64,000 bases of DNA from Bryobacteraceae bacterium (GTDB lineage: Bacteria > Acidobacteriota > Terriglobia > Bryobacterales > Bryobacteraceae), in NCBI GenBank assembly GCA_025928545.1, contig JAICJH010000009.1, forward strand, positions 62,001 to 126,000, in the 5' to 3' direction. Positions within the stretch are counted from its first letter, which is position 1, and every line of letters starts with the position of its first letter. The position numbers and the translations under genes are program-made. The notes beneath the pieces are model-generated. The model did not search any database, had not been told where the DNA came from, and worked only from the letters and a program-made list of their open reading frames with translations. Shown here one piece after another: positions 25,983-34,564 of the stretch.

Positions 25983-27794
25983 CTAGGCTATTGCGCGACT
26001 GGTGACGAGCGTCGTTTTTCCCTTCTTCTTACTGGAGGTGGCGAAGTAAATGCCACCGTAGATCGCCCAGACCGCGGCAATTCCAAGCGCCAGCAACGGT
26101 TCCTTCACCGTGCCGTAGCCCATGAACGGACCAACCAGATAGAAAATCATGCAGGCCAGGTTCGCGAGCAATCCGAAGATGGGAATCGCCAGGTGCTTGA
26201 TGAAATTGAATTTCGCATGGCCGTGATAGGCCACGATGCAAGTCACGCAACTGAGCATGTAAAGCAAGAAGGTTCCGAAGTTGGAGGCGAGAGTCATTGT
26301 CAGCAAACTGTTCGGCATTGCCGCCATTGCATCGTGGGTGGTGTAGCCGAAGCTTGAGAAGAAGCCCTGCGGGAGTGCTTTGATAGCGGAGTCCGCGGGT
26401 GCGCCGGCATCGCCGAAGGCCATGGACACAGCGACGGCTCCGACCACGGCTGAGATCGTCGCCAACGCCCAGATGGCGCGGTGAGGGGTCAGGGTTTTGG
26501 AGTGGAGCAGACCGAAATGCTCCGGCACTTCTTCATCCCTACCCATTGCGTAGGTGACGCGTGCTCCGGTATTCATGCAGGAAAGCGTTGTGCCGATAAT
26601 CGCCAGGAAGACGGTGAACGCTTCCACCAGCATGAAGATACGGCCGCCGCCCTGGCCGAACGCCGCGTTGCCGATGACGATCATCATGTCACCGATAGGA
26701 GCGGCGGAGCCCGATGCGCTCTGCATCGTGTACCCGCTGTTCAGGAAGTAGTTGGCCGCAAAGTATTCGATGAGATAACAGAACGCCCCCTGTACCAGCA
26801 GTGACGTGATCACCGCGATGGGAACGTCGCGTTTCGCGTTCTTCGCTTCCCCGCCCATGGCGGTTACCGATTCGAACCCTACCAGAATCAGAATCGCAAC
26901 CGTCGCCTGAATGAAAGCCCAGCTCGCGTTATGAACGCTGACGACCGAACCGGCGTCGCCGTGTGTCAGGAATTTTTTGTCTTTGCTGCCGTCGTCGGCC
27001 GGATAGCCAACTTTGAAGAGTACGGGTTTGCCTGCGGCGTCAAGTTGCGGCTGCGGAGTACCGTCTTTGGCGCGAACGATACTATCCTGCATGACACCCT
27101 TATCGTCCTTGATCTTCTCGGTGGCAAACTCATACGTGTAGGCGTCGCCGGAAGCGGAATCGAACTGCCAGCCGGGAGTGCCCGCGGGATGATTCGAACG
27201 ATAGCTGTAGGCCATCACCGCGAACACCAACAGCGCGGAGATCTGAATCACATTGACCGCGATATTGACCGCTGTGGAGCCATTGACCCCGCGATTCGCC
27301 ACCCAACCGATAAAGAAGGAGAAAACGACGGCGATGAGAATCATGAACATCGTTCCCGGGTTGGATGCACTCATGGCGCTCGGCCACAGCGTGCCGACGA
27401 GGTAGCCGCAAAGAATTCCCATCACACCGACCATCACGCCCGGATAGATCCAGTAATACAGATGCGAGCCCCAACCGACGATGAACTTGGCTAGCCGCGC
27501 CATTTTCCAGACTTTGTCGTGATTCAGAAACGATTGTTCGGCAAAGTAATATGAGCTGCCTGTGCCGGGGTAAAGCTTCGCCATCTCGGCGTAACACACG
27601 GCCGTGGCTAAGCAGAGTAGAAGCGCGACTACAATACCAATCCACATGGATGGCGCTGTCGCACCAGTTGTCGCCTGGATGAAAAATGTGAGCCAGAGGA
27701 ACGCGCCGGGCGCAATCAGCGCCATAGCATTCATCGTCAGTCCCGTGAGGCCCAGAGTCGCTTGCATTTCCGAAGAAGTAGTCTTATCCGCCAT
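25983..27794 (-). CDS. APC superfamily amino acid permease
   Basis: Inner-membrane transporter of 603 residues with about 12-14 hydrophobic helices. The first helix reads GLTMNAMALIAPGAFLW. The next conserved helices read AVCYAEMAKLYPGTGSSYYF (the sodium or proton site region of APC permeases) and LVGFESVTAMGGEAKNAKRDVP (helix 6). A hydrophilic insert of about 90 residues (about 205-295, rich in Asp, Lys and Thr) separates two helices and should be periplasmic; ordinary permeases of this group lack it. A good Shine-Dalgarno sequence AAGGAG precedes the ATG. The substrate is probably an amino acid or amine and cannot be named. Confidence 0.88.
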   Translation of the reverse strand: MADKTTSSEMQATLGLTGLTMNAMALIAPGAFLWLTFFIQATTGATAPSMWIGIVVALLLCLATAVCYAEMAKLYPGTGSSYYFAEQSFLNHDKVWKMARLAKFIVGWGSHLYYWIYPGVMVGVMGILCGYLVGTLWPSAMSASNPGTMFMILIAVVFSFFIGWVANRGVNGSTAVNIAVNVIQISALLVFAVMAYSYRSNHPAGTPGWQFDSASGDAYTYEFATEKIKDDKGVMQDSIVRAKDGTPQPQLDAAGKPVLFKVGYPADDGSKDKKFLTHGDAGSVVSVHNASWAFIQATVAILILVGFESVTAMGGEAKNAKRDVPIAVITSLLVQGAFCYLIEYFAANYFLNSGYTMQSASGSAAPIGDMMIVIGNAAFGQGGGRIFMLVEAFTVFLAIIGTTLSCMNTGARVTYAMGRDEEVPEHFGLLHSKTLTPHRAIWALATISAVVGAVAVSMAFGDAGAPADSAIKALPQGFFSSFGYTTHDAMAAMPNSLLTMTLASNFGTFLLYMLSCVTCIVAYHGHAKFNFIKHLAIPIFGLLANLACMIFYLVGPFMGYGTVKEPLLALGIAAVWAIYGGIYFATSSKKKGKTTLVTSRAIA

Positions 27795-27979
27795 TTACTT
27801 GCTCCTTGCTAGGTTGGTTTGAAATTCTCGTCGGCAGGACTTCACGGTCCGGCTATCCCTCTATCCTGCCAATGTATCCCTTCGAAAGAGAAACTCATTT
27901 TTCTTATCCCTGCGATCAATGTTTTGTATCTGAGCGGAAATCGGCAAAATGAAGGTGAGCCTGTGGTATTTTGACCGTT

Positions 27980-28189
27980 ATGGCTGCATCGGCCGGAAGG
28001 CTCAATCCGTTGAAACCGGCTGGTTTCCTGTTACTTCTGATGGGCTGGATTCTGGTGCTTTCCGCCATCATTCTGTTGCCGGACGGCGGCGCTCGCGGGG
28101 GATTTGTCGCGGCAGGCGTGGCTGTCGAAATACTTGGTCTGGTGCTCGCTGTGCGGGCGCACATAGCAGCCAGGCCGGAGCGAAACTGA
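27980..28189 (+). CDS. Small two-helix membrane protein upstream of amt
   Basis: 69 residues with two membrane helices (about 12-33 and 43-62) joined by a short Gly/Arg loop. I do not recognise a family. The ATG at 27980 gives MAASAGRLNPLKPAG before helix 1; a TTG at 27971 would add three residues. The stop is one base before the GTG start of the ammonium transporter gene, so the two are almost certainly co-transcribed and perhaps coupled. It could be a regulatory or assembly partner of the transporter; that is inference from position only. Confidence 0.65.
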   Translation: MAASAGRLNPLKPAGFLLLLMGWILVLSAIILLPDGGARGGFVAAGVAVEILGLVLAVRAHIAARPERN

Positions 28190-28190
28190 G

Positions 28191-29492
28191 GTGAGCGCAA
28201 GCCCGGTCCTTTCCGATTCGCAGATGGTTTTATGTATTGTTTCGTTGCTGATCGCGCCCCTGGGATGTGCGGGTCTGGCGTTAATCAATGCGGGTCTCGG
28301 ACGGGCCCGCAGCGCGGCGCACACGCTCACAGCCGCGCTGTGCGTGATGGCGGTTGCGGCGTGTATCTATGTGATTTGCGGACGAAGCTGGCAGGGTTTC
28401 GCCGGGGAACATGAGTCCCTGGTGTTCATTCGTGGCAAGGACTGGGGCTGGATTGGCGCCGCGAAACCATTCCTCTCCGGCCTTTCTTTCGATGGGTCCC
28501 CCGCCCTGCTTGCGGCATGGATGGGCATGATCGGCGCGGCGCTGGCCGGGCTGATTCCGCTGGGCAGCGGCAGCGAGCGCTGGCGGCTGAGTTCGATCTG
28601 CGTTTCGACCACGATCCTGGCCGGATTTACCTTTCCGGTGTTTGCCAATTGGGTATGGGGCGGCGGATGGCTGATGCACCTCGGCAGCAATTACGGGCTC
28701 GGGATGGGCTTCGTCGATGTTGGCGGAAGCGGCGCCATCCACGTTGTGGGGGGCGTGACGGCGCTCAGCGTTGCATGGCTGCTGGGTCCCCGAAAAGGAA
28801 AATTCGGGTACGACGGAATGCCCGTGGCCATCCCCGGACATAATGCCGTTTACATCGTCTTCGGCTGTTTTCTGGCTTTGGTGGGATGGTCTGGTCTGAA
28901 CGCGGCCGGCGCTTTATTGTTCGCCGGGGTGTTGCCGGGCCGCATTGCGCTGATCGCCGTGAACACAATTCTGGGGGCCGCATCCGCCAGCCTGGCCGCG
29001 GCCGCAATCACTCGTGTGCGTTTCGGGAAACCGGATTCATCGCTGACGGCGAATGGCTGGATCGGTGGCCTGGTGGCCATCAGCGCAACGTGCGCATTTC
29101 TGCCGCCGGCGGCTGCCATTCTGATCGGGCTGATCGCGGGGATTTTGGTGGCCGTGTGCGTGGAGCAATTCGAACTGCATCTGGATCTCGACGATCCGGG
29201 TGGATCGATTTCGGCGCACGGCGTGGCTGGAATCTGGGGGTTGCTGGCGGGTGGCGCGCTGGGACGTTTTCCCGAGGGCGTAGATGGACAATTCCTGGCC
29301 CAGATTATTGGCGTAGCGACACTGATCGGCTTTGTGCTGCCGTTGACGTTCGGCATGAACTGGCTGCTGAACCGGTCTATTGGATTGCGCGTTGCTCCGG
29401 ATGCGGAACGTCAGGGAATGGATCTGGCTGAGCTGGGTGCGGGGGCTTATCCGGAATTCGTTACGCATACCGACGATTTCATGCAGCGATAA
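28191..29492 (+). CDS. amtB: Ammonium transporter, Amt family
   Basis: Trimeric membrane channel for ammonium, 433 residues with about 11 helices. The twin-histidine pore residues are present: the first in GGSGAIHVVGGVTAL after MGFVDV, the second in ISAHGVAGIWGLL. The Phe-gate and the usual GxxxP patterns are only partly recognisable, so it is a divergent member. The start is GTG at 28191. No glnK/PII gene accompanies it; instead a 69-residue membrane protein precedes it. The stop is three bases from the stop of the converging methyltransferase gene. Confidence 0.9.
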   Translation: MSASPVLSDSQMVLCIVSLLIAPLGCAGLALINAGLGRARSAAHTLTAALCVMAVAACIYVICGRSWQGFAGEHESLVFIRGKDWGWIGAAKPFLSGLSFDGSPALLAAWMGMIGAALAGLIPLGSGSERWRLSSICVSTTILAGFTFPVFANWVWGGGWLMHLGSNYGLGMGFVDVGGSGAIHVVGGVTALSVAWLLGPRKGKFGYDGMPVAIPGHNAVYIVFGCFLALVGWSGLNAAGALLFAGVLPGRIALIAVNTILGAASASLAAAAITRVRFGKPDSSLTANGWIGGLVAISATCAFLPPAAAILIGLIAGILVAVCVEQFELHLDLDDPGGSISAHGVAGIWGLLAGGALGRFPEGVDGQFLAQIIGVATLIGFVLPLTFGMNWLLNRSIGLRVAPDAERQGMDLAELGAGAYPEFVTHTDDFMQR

Positions 29493-29495
29493 CCG

Positions 29496-30152
29496 TCATT
29501 TCCGAAAAACGATAATGTGCTGCTGCGGGAGGATTTCGATCGACTGATCGAACCGGAACCCTTCTGGCTTCACTTCAGCCTGTACCTGTTGCAATGTCAT
29601 TTTGTGCTCAGGACGGATGGGGACATTCGGATCTTCACCGCGGTATTCGAGCAACACCAGTCGTCCATTCGGCTTCAGGGCTTCGCGGATACGGTCCAGC
29701 ATTTTCTCCGGCTCGGAAAATTCGTGATAGACGTCGACCAGAATCACAAGATCGAGCGATTCCTTGGGTAATTTCGGATCGTCGATTGTGCCCAGCACGG
29801 AGCGTACGTTGGTCAGCTTGCGGTCCCGCATATTTTTGCCAAGTTGATCCAGCATTTCCTGCTGGATGTCCTCGCCATATACAGTGCCTGACGGGCCGAC
29901 ACGCTCGGCCAAACGCCAGGTGAAGTATCCGACTCCGGCGCCCACATCCGCAACCACGGCGCCCTTCGGAATCTTCAGGGCATCGAGAGCTTCGTCGGGA
30001 TGCTCTTCACTCTGGCGCTCGGGGCGCACCAGCCAGTCCGACCCGCCAATGCCCATAACCTGAGCGATGCGGCGGTGAGTAATCGGATGAACATCTTCGC
30101 CATAACACAGGAAAGCGAGGAGCAGCGCGAGGACGAAAAATCGTGCTTTCAT
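29496..30152 (-). CDS. Class I SAM-dependent methyltransferase with a signal peptide
   Basis: Rossmann-fold methyltransferase of 218 residues. Motif I is VVADVGAGVGYFTWRLA, followed by an acidic GEDIQQ (motif II), then LDLVILVDVYHEFSEP (motif IV) and LKPNGRLVLLEYRGEDP (motif V/VI). The N-terminus MKARFFVLALLLAFLCYG is a signal peptide or anchor, which is odd for an enzyme that needs cytosolic S-adenosylmethionine. I use the ATG at 30152; another start at 30182 adds ten residues before the hydrophobic run. Close relatives in Acidobacteria and Planctomycetes share this export-like start, from memory. It is divergent from the CE15-like esterase gene, with 65 bp between. Confidence 0.85.
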   Translation of the reverse strand: MKARFFVLALLLAFLCYGEDVHPITHRRIAQVMGIGGSDWLVRPERQSEEHPDEALDALKIPKGAVVADVGAGVGYFTWRLAERVGPSGTVYGEDIQQEMLDQLGKNMRDRKLTNVRSVLGTIDDPKLPKESLDLVILVDVYHEFSEPEKMLDRIREALKPNGRLVLLEYRGEDPNVPIRPEHKMTLQQVQAEVKPEGFRFDQSIEILPQQHIIVFRK

Positions 30153-30217
30153 TTGCCAACCAGTGTATAGGTTCCTTGACACGGACCTGTAGCGATGACA
30201 TTCTGGTTGAGAAAATT

Positions 30218-31681
30218 ATGATCCGCTATCGAACAGCTCTGTTGTGTGGCCTGGCCACGCTCTCATTGGTTACGCTTCCGCTTAGCCGTGCGCAGGCGCC
30301 CGGGGCCTCCGGCGCAACTGCACCACCACCGAGTCCGCAACAACTCGCCTCGCTGGCGGACCGTCAAAACATGATGGACCAGCTCCACATCACCGCGTTG
30401 CGGCCAGGCGCGAGCGGCAGTAATAAAGCGGCTCCGAATTATCAGAACAACGATGAATCGAAGGCGACTACGTATAGTTCCCTGCCCGATCCTCTTGTCA
30501 TGAAAAACGGCCGCAAAGTTACGAGTGCGGCGATGTGGCCTGCCCGGCGCGCCGAGATTATGGAAGATTTCGACCGCGAGATTTACGGCCGTGTCCCCGC
30601 AGTCACGCCAAAGGTGACATGGGAAGTGGTGAAGGTCGCCGAGGAAAAGAATGGCGACGTTCCGGTGATTACGAAGACGCTCCTGGGGCACGTGGATAAT
30701 TCGTCCTACCCTGCGATCTCGGTCAATATTCAGTTGTCGCTTTCTACGCCTGCCAATGCGACTGGCCCCGTGCCGGTCATGATGTATCTCGGACCAACGG
30801 CTCCGGGTTTCCCTGGCCAGGGTTTCGGCTTCGGCGCGGCTGGCGGCTCAGGCCGGGGAGGCTTTGCGGGATCGGGGCGCGGCGGGTTGGCCTTCGGCGC
30901 GTCGGGTGCCGGGCGTGGACGCGGCCCGACCGGTCCAACATGGCAACAGCAGGTTCTGGCGAAGGGTTGGGGCTATGCCACCATCGCCACCGGGAGCATT
31001 CAGGCTGACAACGGCGCAGGACTGACGGCTGGAATCATCGGTCTGGTCAACAAGGGCCAGCCGCGTAAGCCGGAAGATTGGGGCGCATTGCGCGCATGGG
31101 CGTGGGGCGCCAGTCGCGCGCTGGATTATTTCGAAACGGATAAAGCCGTGAACGCGAAGATGGTCGGGCTCGAAGGCCATTCGCGCTGGGGTAAAGGAAC
31201 GGTTGTGGCGATGGCGTACGATACGCGGTTCGCAATCGCGTTCGTGAGCTCATCAGGTGAGGGCGGCGCCAGAATTCATCGCCGGTACTTCGGCGAAATG
31301 GTGGAAAATGTGACGGCCGCCAGCGAGTATCACTGGATGGCGGGGAATTTCCTGAAGTATGGCGGCCCGCTAACCGCGAAGGACATGCCGGTGGACGCGC
31401 ACGAACTGGTGGCCTTGTGCGCGCCCCGACCGGTATTCATCAGCGGTGGTGCGGTGGAAGGCGACGGATGGCAGGATCCGAAAGGCATGTTCCTCGCCGC
31501 CGCCGGGGCTCAGCCTGTTTATAGATTGCTCGGCAAGAAAGATATGGGGACGAATGAGTTTCCACCGATCGAGACTGCGCTGATCGATGGCGACATTGCT
31601 TTCCGGCAACATAGCGGCGGACATACAGATGTGCCGAACTGGCCGACGTTTATTACGTTCGCCAGCCGGTATCTGAAGTAG
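30218..31681 (+). CDS. Secreted glucuronoyl esterase-like protein (CE15)
   Basis: 487 residues with a signal peptide (MIRYRTALLCGLATLSLVTL, cleavage near SRAQA). CE15 esterases cleave ester bonds between lignin and glucuronoxylan. The nucleophile motif is GLEGHSRWGKGTVVA, where the family usually has GCSRxGK. FVSSSGEGGARIHRR and the catalytic His in QHSGGHTDVPNWPTF also fit the family. A Gly/Arg-rich insert (about residues 200-240: GGSGRGGFAGSGRGG and more) interrupts the fold before the first third of the hydrolase domain. Substitution of Cys by His in the motif occurs in some bacterial members; the exact substrate is uncertain. It converges on a TIGR03435 gene with five bases between stops. 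Confidence 0.82.
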   Translation: MIRYRTALLCGLATLSLVTLPLSRAQAPGASGATAPPPSPQQLASLADRQNMMDQLHITALRPGASGSNKAAPNYQNNDESKATTYSSLPDPLVMKNGRKVTSAAMWPARRAEIMEDFDREIYGRVPAVTPKVTWEVVKVAEEKNGDVPVITKTLLGHVDNSSYPAISVNIQLSLSTPANATGPVPVMMYLGPTAPGFPGQGFGFGAAGGSGRGGFAGSGRGGLAFGASGAGRGRGPTGPTWQQQVLAKGWGYATIATGSIQADNGAGLTAGIIGLVNKGQPRKPEDWGALRAWAWGASRALDYFETDKAVNAKMVGLEGHSRWGKGTVVAMAYDTRFAIAFVSSSGEGGARIHRRYFGEMVENVTAASEYHWMAGNFLKYGGPLTAKDMPVDAHELVALCAPRPVFISGGAVEGDGWQDPKGMFLAAAGAQPVYRLLGKKDMGTNEFPPIETALIDGDIAFRQHSGGHTDVPNWPTFITFASRYLK

Positions 31682-31686
31682 GCGCG

Positions 31687-32439
31687 TCAGTTCGGATCGG
31701 GGCGCTGAACGCGATCCAACACGAGGACGTGAACCGGAGCGCGGGCCGCCGTCAGCGTCAGACCCGATTGCTCCGGAAGCGCTGAGAAAATGGACGGGCC
31801 CATGTCGGGATCATCGCTGAGAGAAAACATGATTCGGTATGCGTACTGATTTTCGGGCGGAAGGCTCGTGTCGTTGATAACCGGGCGGCGGCCGCGAATT
31901 ACGCCTTCAAGAGTCTCAGCAATGTCGGCTATTGACTGGCAGTCCGACCACATACCTTCTGGACGGACAGTGACCGCTCCGCACTGACTCTTATCGGTAG
32001 CCGGAGTCAGCTTCGTGCCTTTTCCGGACACTTTCAGCAGATAAACCGAGCCTTCGCGATCTTCCCAATGGACGTTAAGGTGAAACCGGTCCGCTAATAT
32101 CGATTGCAGCATTCGAACCAGTTCGGGCCGGGGGGTAGGCCTGGATGCTCTGGCCTGGATCATGTAGCGATCGGTTTCAGTCCACGCCGGACCCTTATCC
32201 GGCACCTGATAATCCTTCAGCCCATAAGCCAGCTTGATGAGATTTTTGAGCGTGCACCCCGCATACCCGAGCGTGACCGCGTCAAAGTGCGGGTTGCAGG
32301 CCTCGTAGGGCGGCCCTGCGGGCGCGTAGGGCTTGATGGAGACAGCTTCGAACTCGGCAGGTGCCGGGGTGGCAGAAGGTGGCTGGGCCAGGGCGGACTG
32401 ACTGGCAAACAGCGCTATCAGGATCAGGCCGAGTTTCAT
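31687..32439 (-). CDS. TIGR03435 family exported protein (copy 2)
   Basis: 250 residues with signal peptide MKLGLILIALFASQSALAQ. Family landmarks: FEAVSIKPYAP, LIKLAYGLKDYQV, DRYMIQARA, ILADRFHLNVHWEDREG with YLLKVSGKGTKL, and at the C-terminus LPEQSGLTLTAARAPVHVLVLDRVQRP. It has a Cys pair in the first third (EACNPHFD, YAGCTLKNL) and one further Cys in the middle (SQCGAV with WSDCQS) that could form disulfides in the periplasm. The function is unknown. It lies 70 bp downstream of the frameshifted copy 3 on the same strand. Confidence 0.86.
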   Translation of the reverse strand: MKLGLILIALFASQSALAQPPSATPAPAEFEAVSIKPYAPAGPPYEACNPHFDAVTLGYAGCTLKNLIKLAYGLKDYQVPDKGPAWTETDRYMIQARASRPTPRPELVRMLQSILADRFHLNVHWEDREGSVYLLKVSGKGTKLTPATDKSQCGAVTVRPEGMWSDCQSIADIAETLEGVIRGRRPVINDTSLPPENQYAYRIMFSLSDDPDMGPSIFSALPEQSGLTLTAARAPVHVLVLDRVQRPDPN

Positions 32440-32509
32440 TCAGTTCTCCGAAAGCTCGTCAAATTTATCGACGCTGAGGATTTCGACCGGGCTCCTGTTT
32501 CCAAGCTTC

Positions 32510-33357
32510 TCATGATTCGCCCGTCAGAGTCCTCGGACCGCTTATTTCCTGGTTTTCGGAAGGTGGCTCAAATTTGTCGACGACGAGGGTTTGCACTGTG
32601 CCTTTCGTTGCCTCCAGTTTCAATCCGAGCTGCTGTTGCAGTGCAGCCCACAGATCCGGTACGGGCGCGTCCGGATTTGGCTTCAGTCCCAGCCCACCGA
32701 ACTGGGATTCATCGGGCAGCCATGTTAATTGGAAATCATAGCGGCCAGTCAATCCAGTCTGATCGACGACGGGACGGTTCATGGCGGCACGTTGCAGCAC
32801 GCAGGCGAATTCGCTCAGGGTGGCGCTTCTTGCGGGAAGCGAAACACTGCCAGGCGCGATCACGACGGCCAGCGCGGCGGGCCTTCCGGCGTGGCGTCGG
32901 GCGCCCTTGTCGTCACTTTTAGCCGGGATCCGCCTTTCGCTACCGTGAGGGCGTACACCGGCATTTCCTTTGGCTCGCGATGAAACACCAACCTGAACCG
33001 ATCGGTGAGCAGGTTTCTCAGCATCGCCATCTGCTCATTCAGAACAGGGCGAACATCACCGGGCGTTTTGGCAAGAATATCGTAATGCGCGGAATCGGAC
33101 CATTTGGGAACGCCGAAGATTGCCTGAGGGCTTAAGTCATAAGCCGCGGCCAGCAAGGCCTTCAGGGCATGGTTTCGCGCCGCCAACTGGTGGGCGCTCA
33201 GCATGCGGATATAGCGTCCCCCGGTCCAGTCGGCGGGAGTCGGTTTGATCGCCGCAATTTCAAAGGTGTCGAACACGGGCCGCGGCGGAGTTTGGGCACG
33301 CAGGACGCCGGTCCAAAGGAGTAAAATAAAGCCGATCACACTAAAACTGGCCGACAT
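32510..33357 (-). pseudogene. TIGR03435 family gene (copy 3), frameshifted in the middle
   Basis: Two frames together make one family member. The first (33357-32860, 165 residues) has the signal peptide, FEIAAIKPTPADW, YDILAKTPGDV and LTDRFRLVFHREPKEMPVYAL. The second (32863-32510, 117 residues) has MNRPVVDQTGLTGRYDFQL and LQQQLGLKLEATKGTVQTL. The break is in the GC-rich run around 32870-32885. After TPEGPP the other frame continues ALAVVIAPGS, which restores the family pattern, so a one-base change explains it. The second frame has a GTG that overlaps the first frame's stop (GTGA), so two coupled polypeptides remain possible. Pseudogene, sequencing error and split gene cannot be separated here. 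Confidence 0.75.
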
Positions 33358-33439
33358 GCTCTACCCATAGCATGTTTCTCGGGCGCGGGTTCTGCGCCGA
33401 TGTGGTGTGCTATCCTCAAAGTTCCCGGAAAATCAAGTC

Positions 33440-33634
33440 ATGCCAAAACTAAAGACACACAAAGGTGCGTCCAAACGGTTCAAAAAAACCGGGACGGGGA
33501 AAGTTGTCCGGCAACATGCATTCGCCCGGCACATTCTCACGTCCAAGTCGCGCAAACGTAAGAACAAGCTGCACAATTCGGTGGTCGCCGATGATTCCGA
33601 CCAGGCGAAGTTGCAGCGAATGATCCCCTACTAG
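33440..33634 (+). CDS. rpmI: 50S ribosomal protein L35
   Basis: 64 residues beginning [20 protein letters not shown], the family signature, with a Lys/Arg-rich continuation ([20 protein letters not shown]) and a typical short C-terminus. Part of the large ribosomal subunit. The ATG at 33440 is chosen on family alignment; an in-frame start at 33407 would add eleven unrelated residues. The usual upstream partner infC is not here: the gene is preceded by a leftward TIGR03435 gene. Confidence 0.97.
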   Translation: MPKLKTHKGASKRFKKTGTGKVVRQHAFARHILTSKSRKRKNKLHNSVVADDSDQAKLQRMIPY

Positions 33635-33650
33635 ACCGCCCCCCGGCGGT
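33635..33650 (+). promoter_or_regulatory. Short GC hairpin immediately after rpmI
   Basis: ACCGCC (33635-33640) pairs with GGCGGT (33645-33650) with a CCCC loop, starting directly after the rpmI stop in the 102-bp gap before rplT. It could be a processing site or part of an L20-responsive mRNA structure. No T-run follows, so termination is unlikely. Confidence 0.4.
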
Positions 33651-33736
33651 TCAGCAGGAAGATCGAGCGAGCGAACGGTGCCACCGCACGTGCCCGACGA
33701 GCCGCATTTAATAGATAAACCAATCAGGAGACAAAC

Positions 33737-34117
33737 GTGCCCAGAGTTAAACGTGGTACCAAGCGGTCTGACCGCCGCACAAGAACGCTTGCCCTTGCCA
33801 AGGGCTACTTCCTCACCAAGAGCAAACTGCACCGTTCCGCACAGGAAGCGGTGGAGCGCGCGCTCAAGTTCGCCTACACGGGCCGCAAACAGAAGAAGCG
33901 GGAATACCGCTCCCTGTGGATCGTCCGCATCGGCGCAGCAGCCCGCGAAGCCGGTCTCACCTACAGCTCTTTGATCCATGGCCTGAAGCTGGCCGGAATC
34001 GATCTCGACCGTAAGGTTCTGGCCGAAACCGCCACCGCGGACGCCTCGCAGTTCACTCTGCTGATCGAGCAGGCGAAAACCGCGCTGGCAGCTGCCGAAG
34101 CCGCCGCGAAGAAATAA
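33737..34117 (+). CDS. rplT: 50S ribosomal protein L20
   Basis: 126 residues, slightly longer than the usual 117-120. The basic N-terminal extension begins [20 protein letters not shown], then [19 protein letters not shown] and [20 protein letters not shown], the core rRNA-binding region. [25 protein letters not shown] is present in two consecutive stretches, as expected. The Ala/Lys-rich C-terminal tail is an extension. L20 initiates 50S assembly and often represses its own operon. It is followed by a coiled-coil gene rather than by pheS/pheT. Confidence 0.97.
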   Translation: MPRVKRGTKRSDRRTRTLALAKGYFLTKSKLHRSAQEAVERALKFAYTGRKQKKREYRSLWIVRIGAAAREAGLTYSSLIHGLKLAGIDLDRKVLAETATADASQFTLLIEQAKTALAAAEAAAKK

Positions 34118-34150
34118 ACCGCTCAAAAAAACCCTACCGGGAACTGAACA

Positions 34151-34501
34151 ATGGCGCCCACCGTGAAGGAAATCGATCCCCTCGATCATCTTGAGGAACG
34201 CATCCAGAAGGCTGTAGCCCTGGTCAATCGTCTGCGCGACGAAAAGGAATCAGCCGCCAAAGCTGCATCTGACGACCGGGAAATGGCAGCTCTCGAACGC
34301 GAAGAGGCTGCCCGGCTGGCTGCCGAAGAAAAAGCGGCCGCCCAGAAGGTTGCAGACGCACTTCGTGTAGACCTTGAAGAAGCGCAAAACGCCAATACGA
34401 AGCTTGCGGCTGAAATTGAGGCCATGCGGGCGGAACGTCTGCAGGTCCGCGCTCGCCTCGAAAAACTGCTCGGACACATCGATCAGCTCGGCGCGGCGTA
34501 A
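34151..34501 (+). CDS. Small coiled-coil protein, ZapB-like
   Basis: 116 residues that are almost entirely alpha-helical and coiled coil, with dense Glu/Ala/Lys/Arg heptads (for example EREEAARLAAEEKAAAQKV) and a short N-terminal MAPTVKEIDPLDHLEERI segment. ZapB of Proteobacteria is a small, purely coiled-coil partner of ZapA at the Z-ring. Because zapA follows 63 bp downstream, a ZapB-like role is a reasonable inference, though sequence similarity of coiled coils proves little. It lies 33 bp after rplT on the same strand. Confidence 0.7.
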   Translation: MAPTVKEIDPLDHLEERIQKAVALVNRLRDEKESAAKAASDDREMAALEREEAARLAAEEKAAAQKVADALRVDLEEAQNANTKLAAEIEAMRAERLQVRARLEKLLGHIDQLGAA

Positions 34502-34564
34502 GAACTTTTGGCGTGTTCCCCACCCGCCAGCTTCAAACGCGTAGAATTTAGGTAGAGCATTCGG

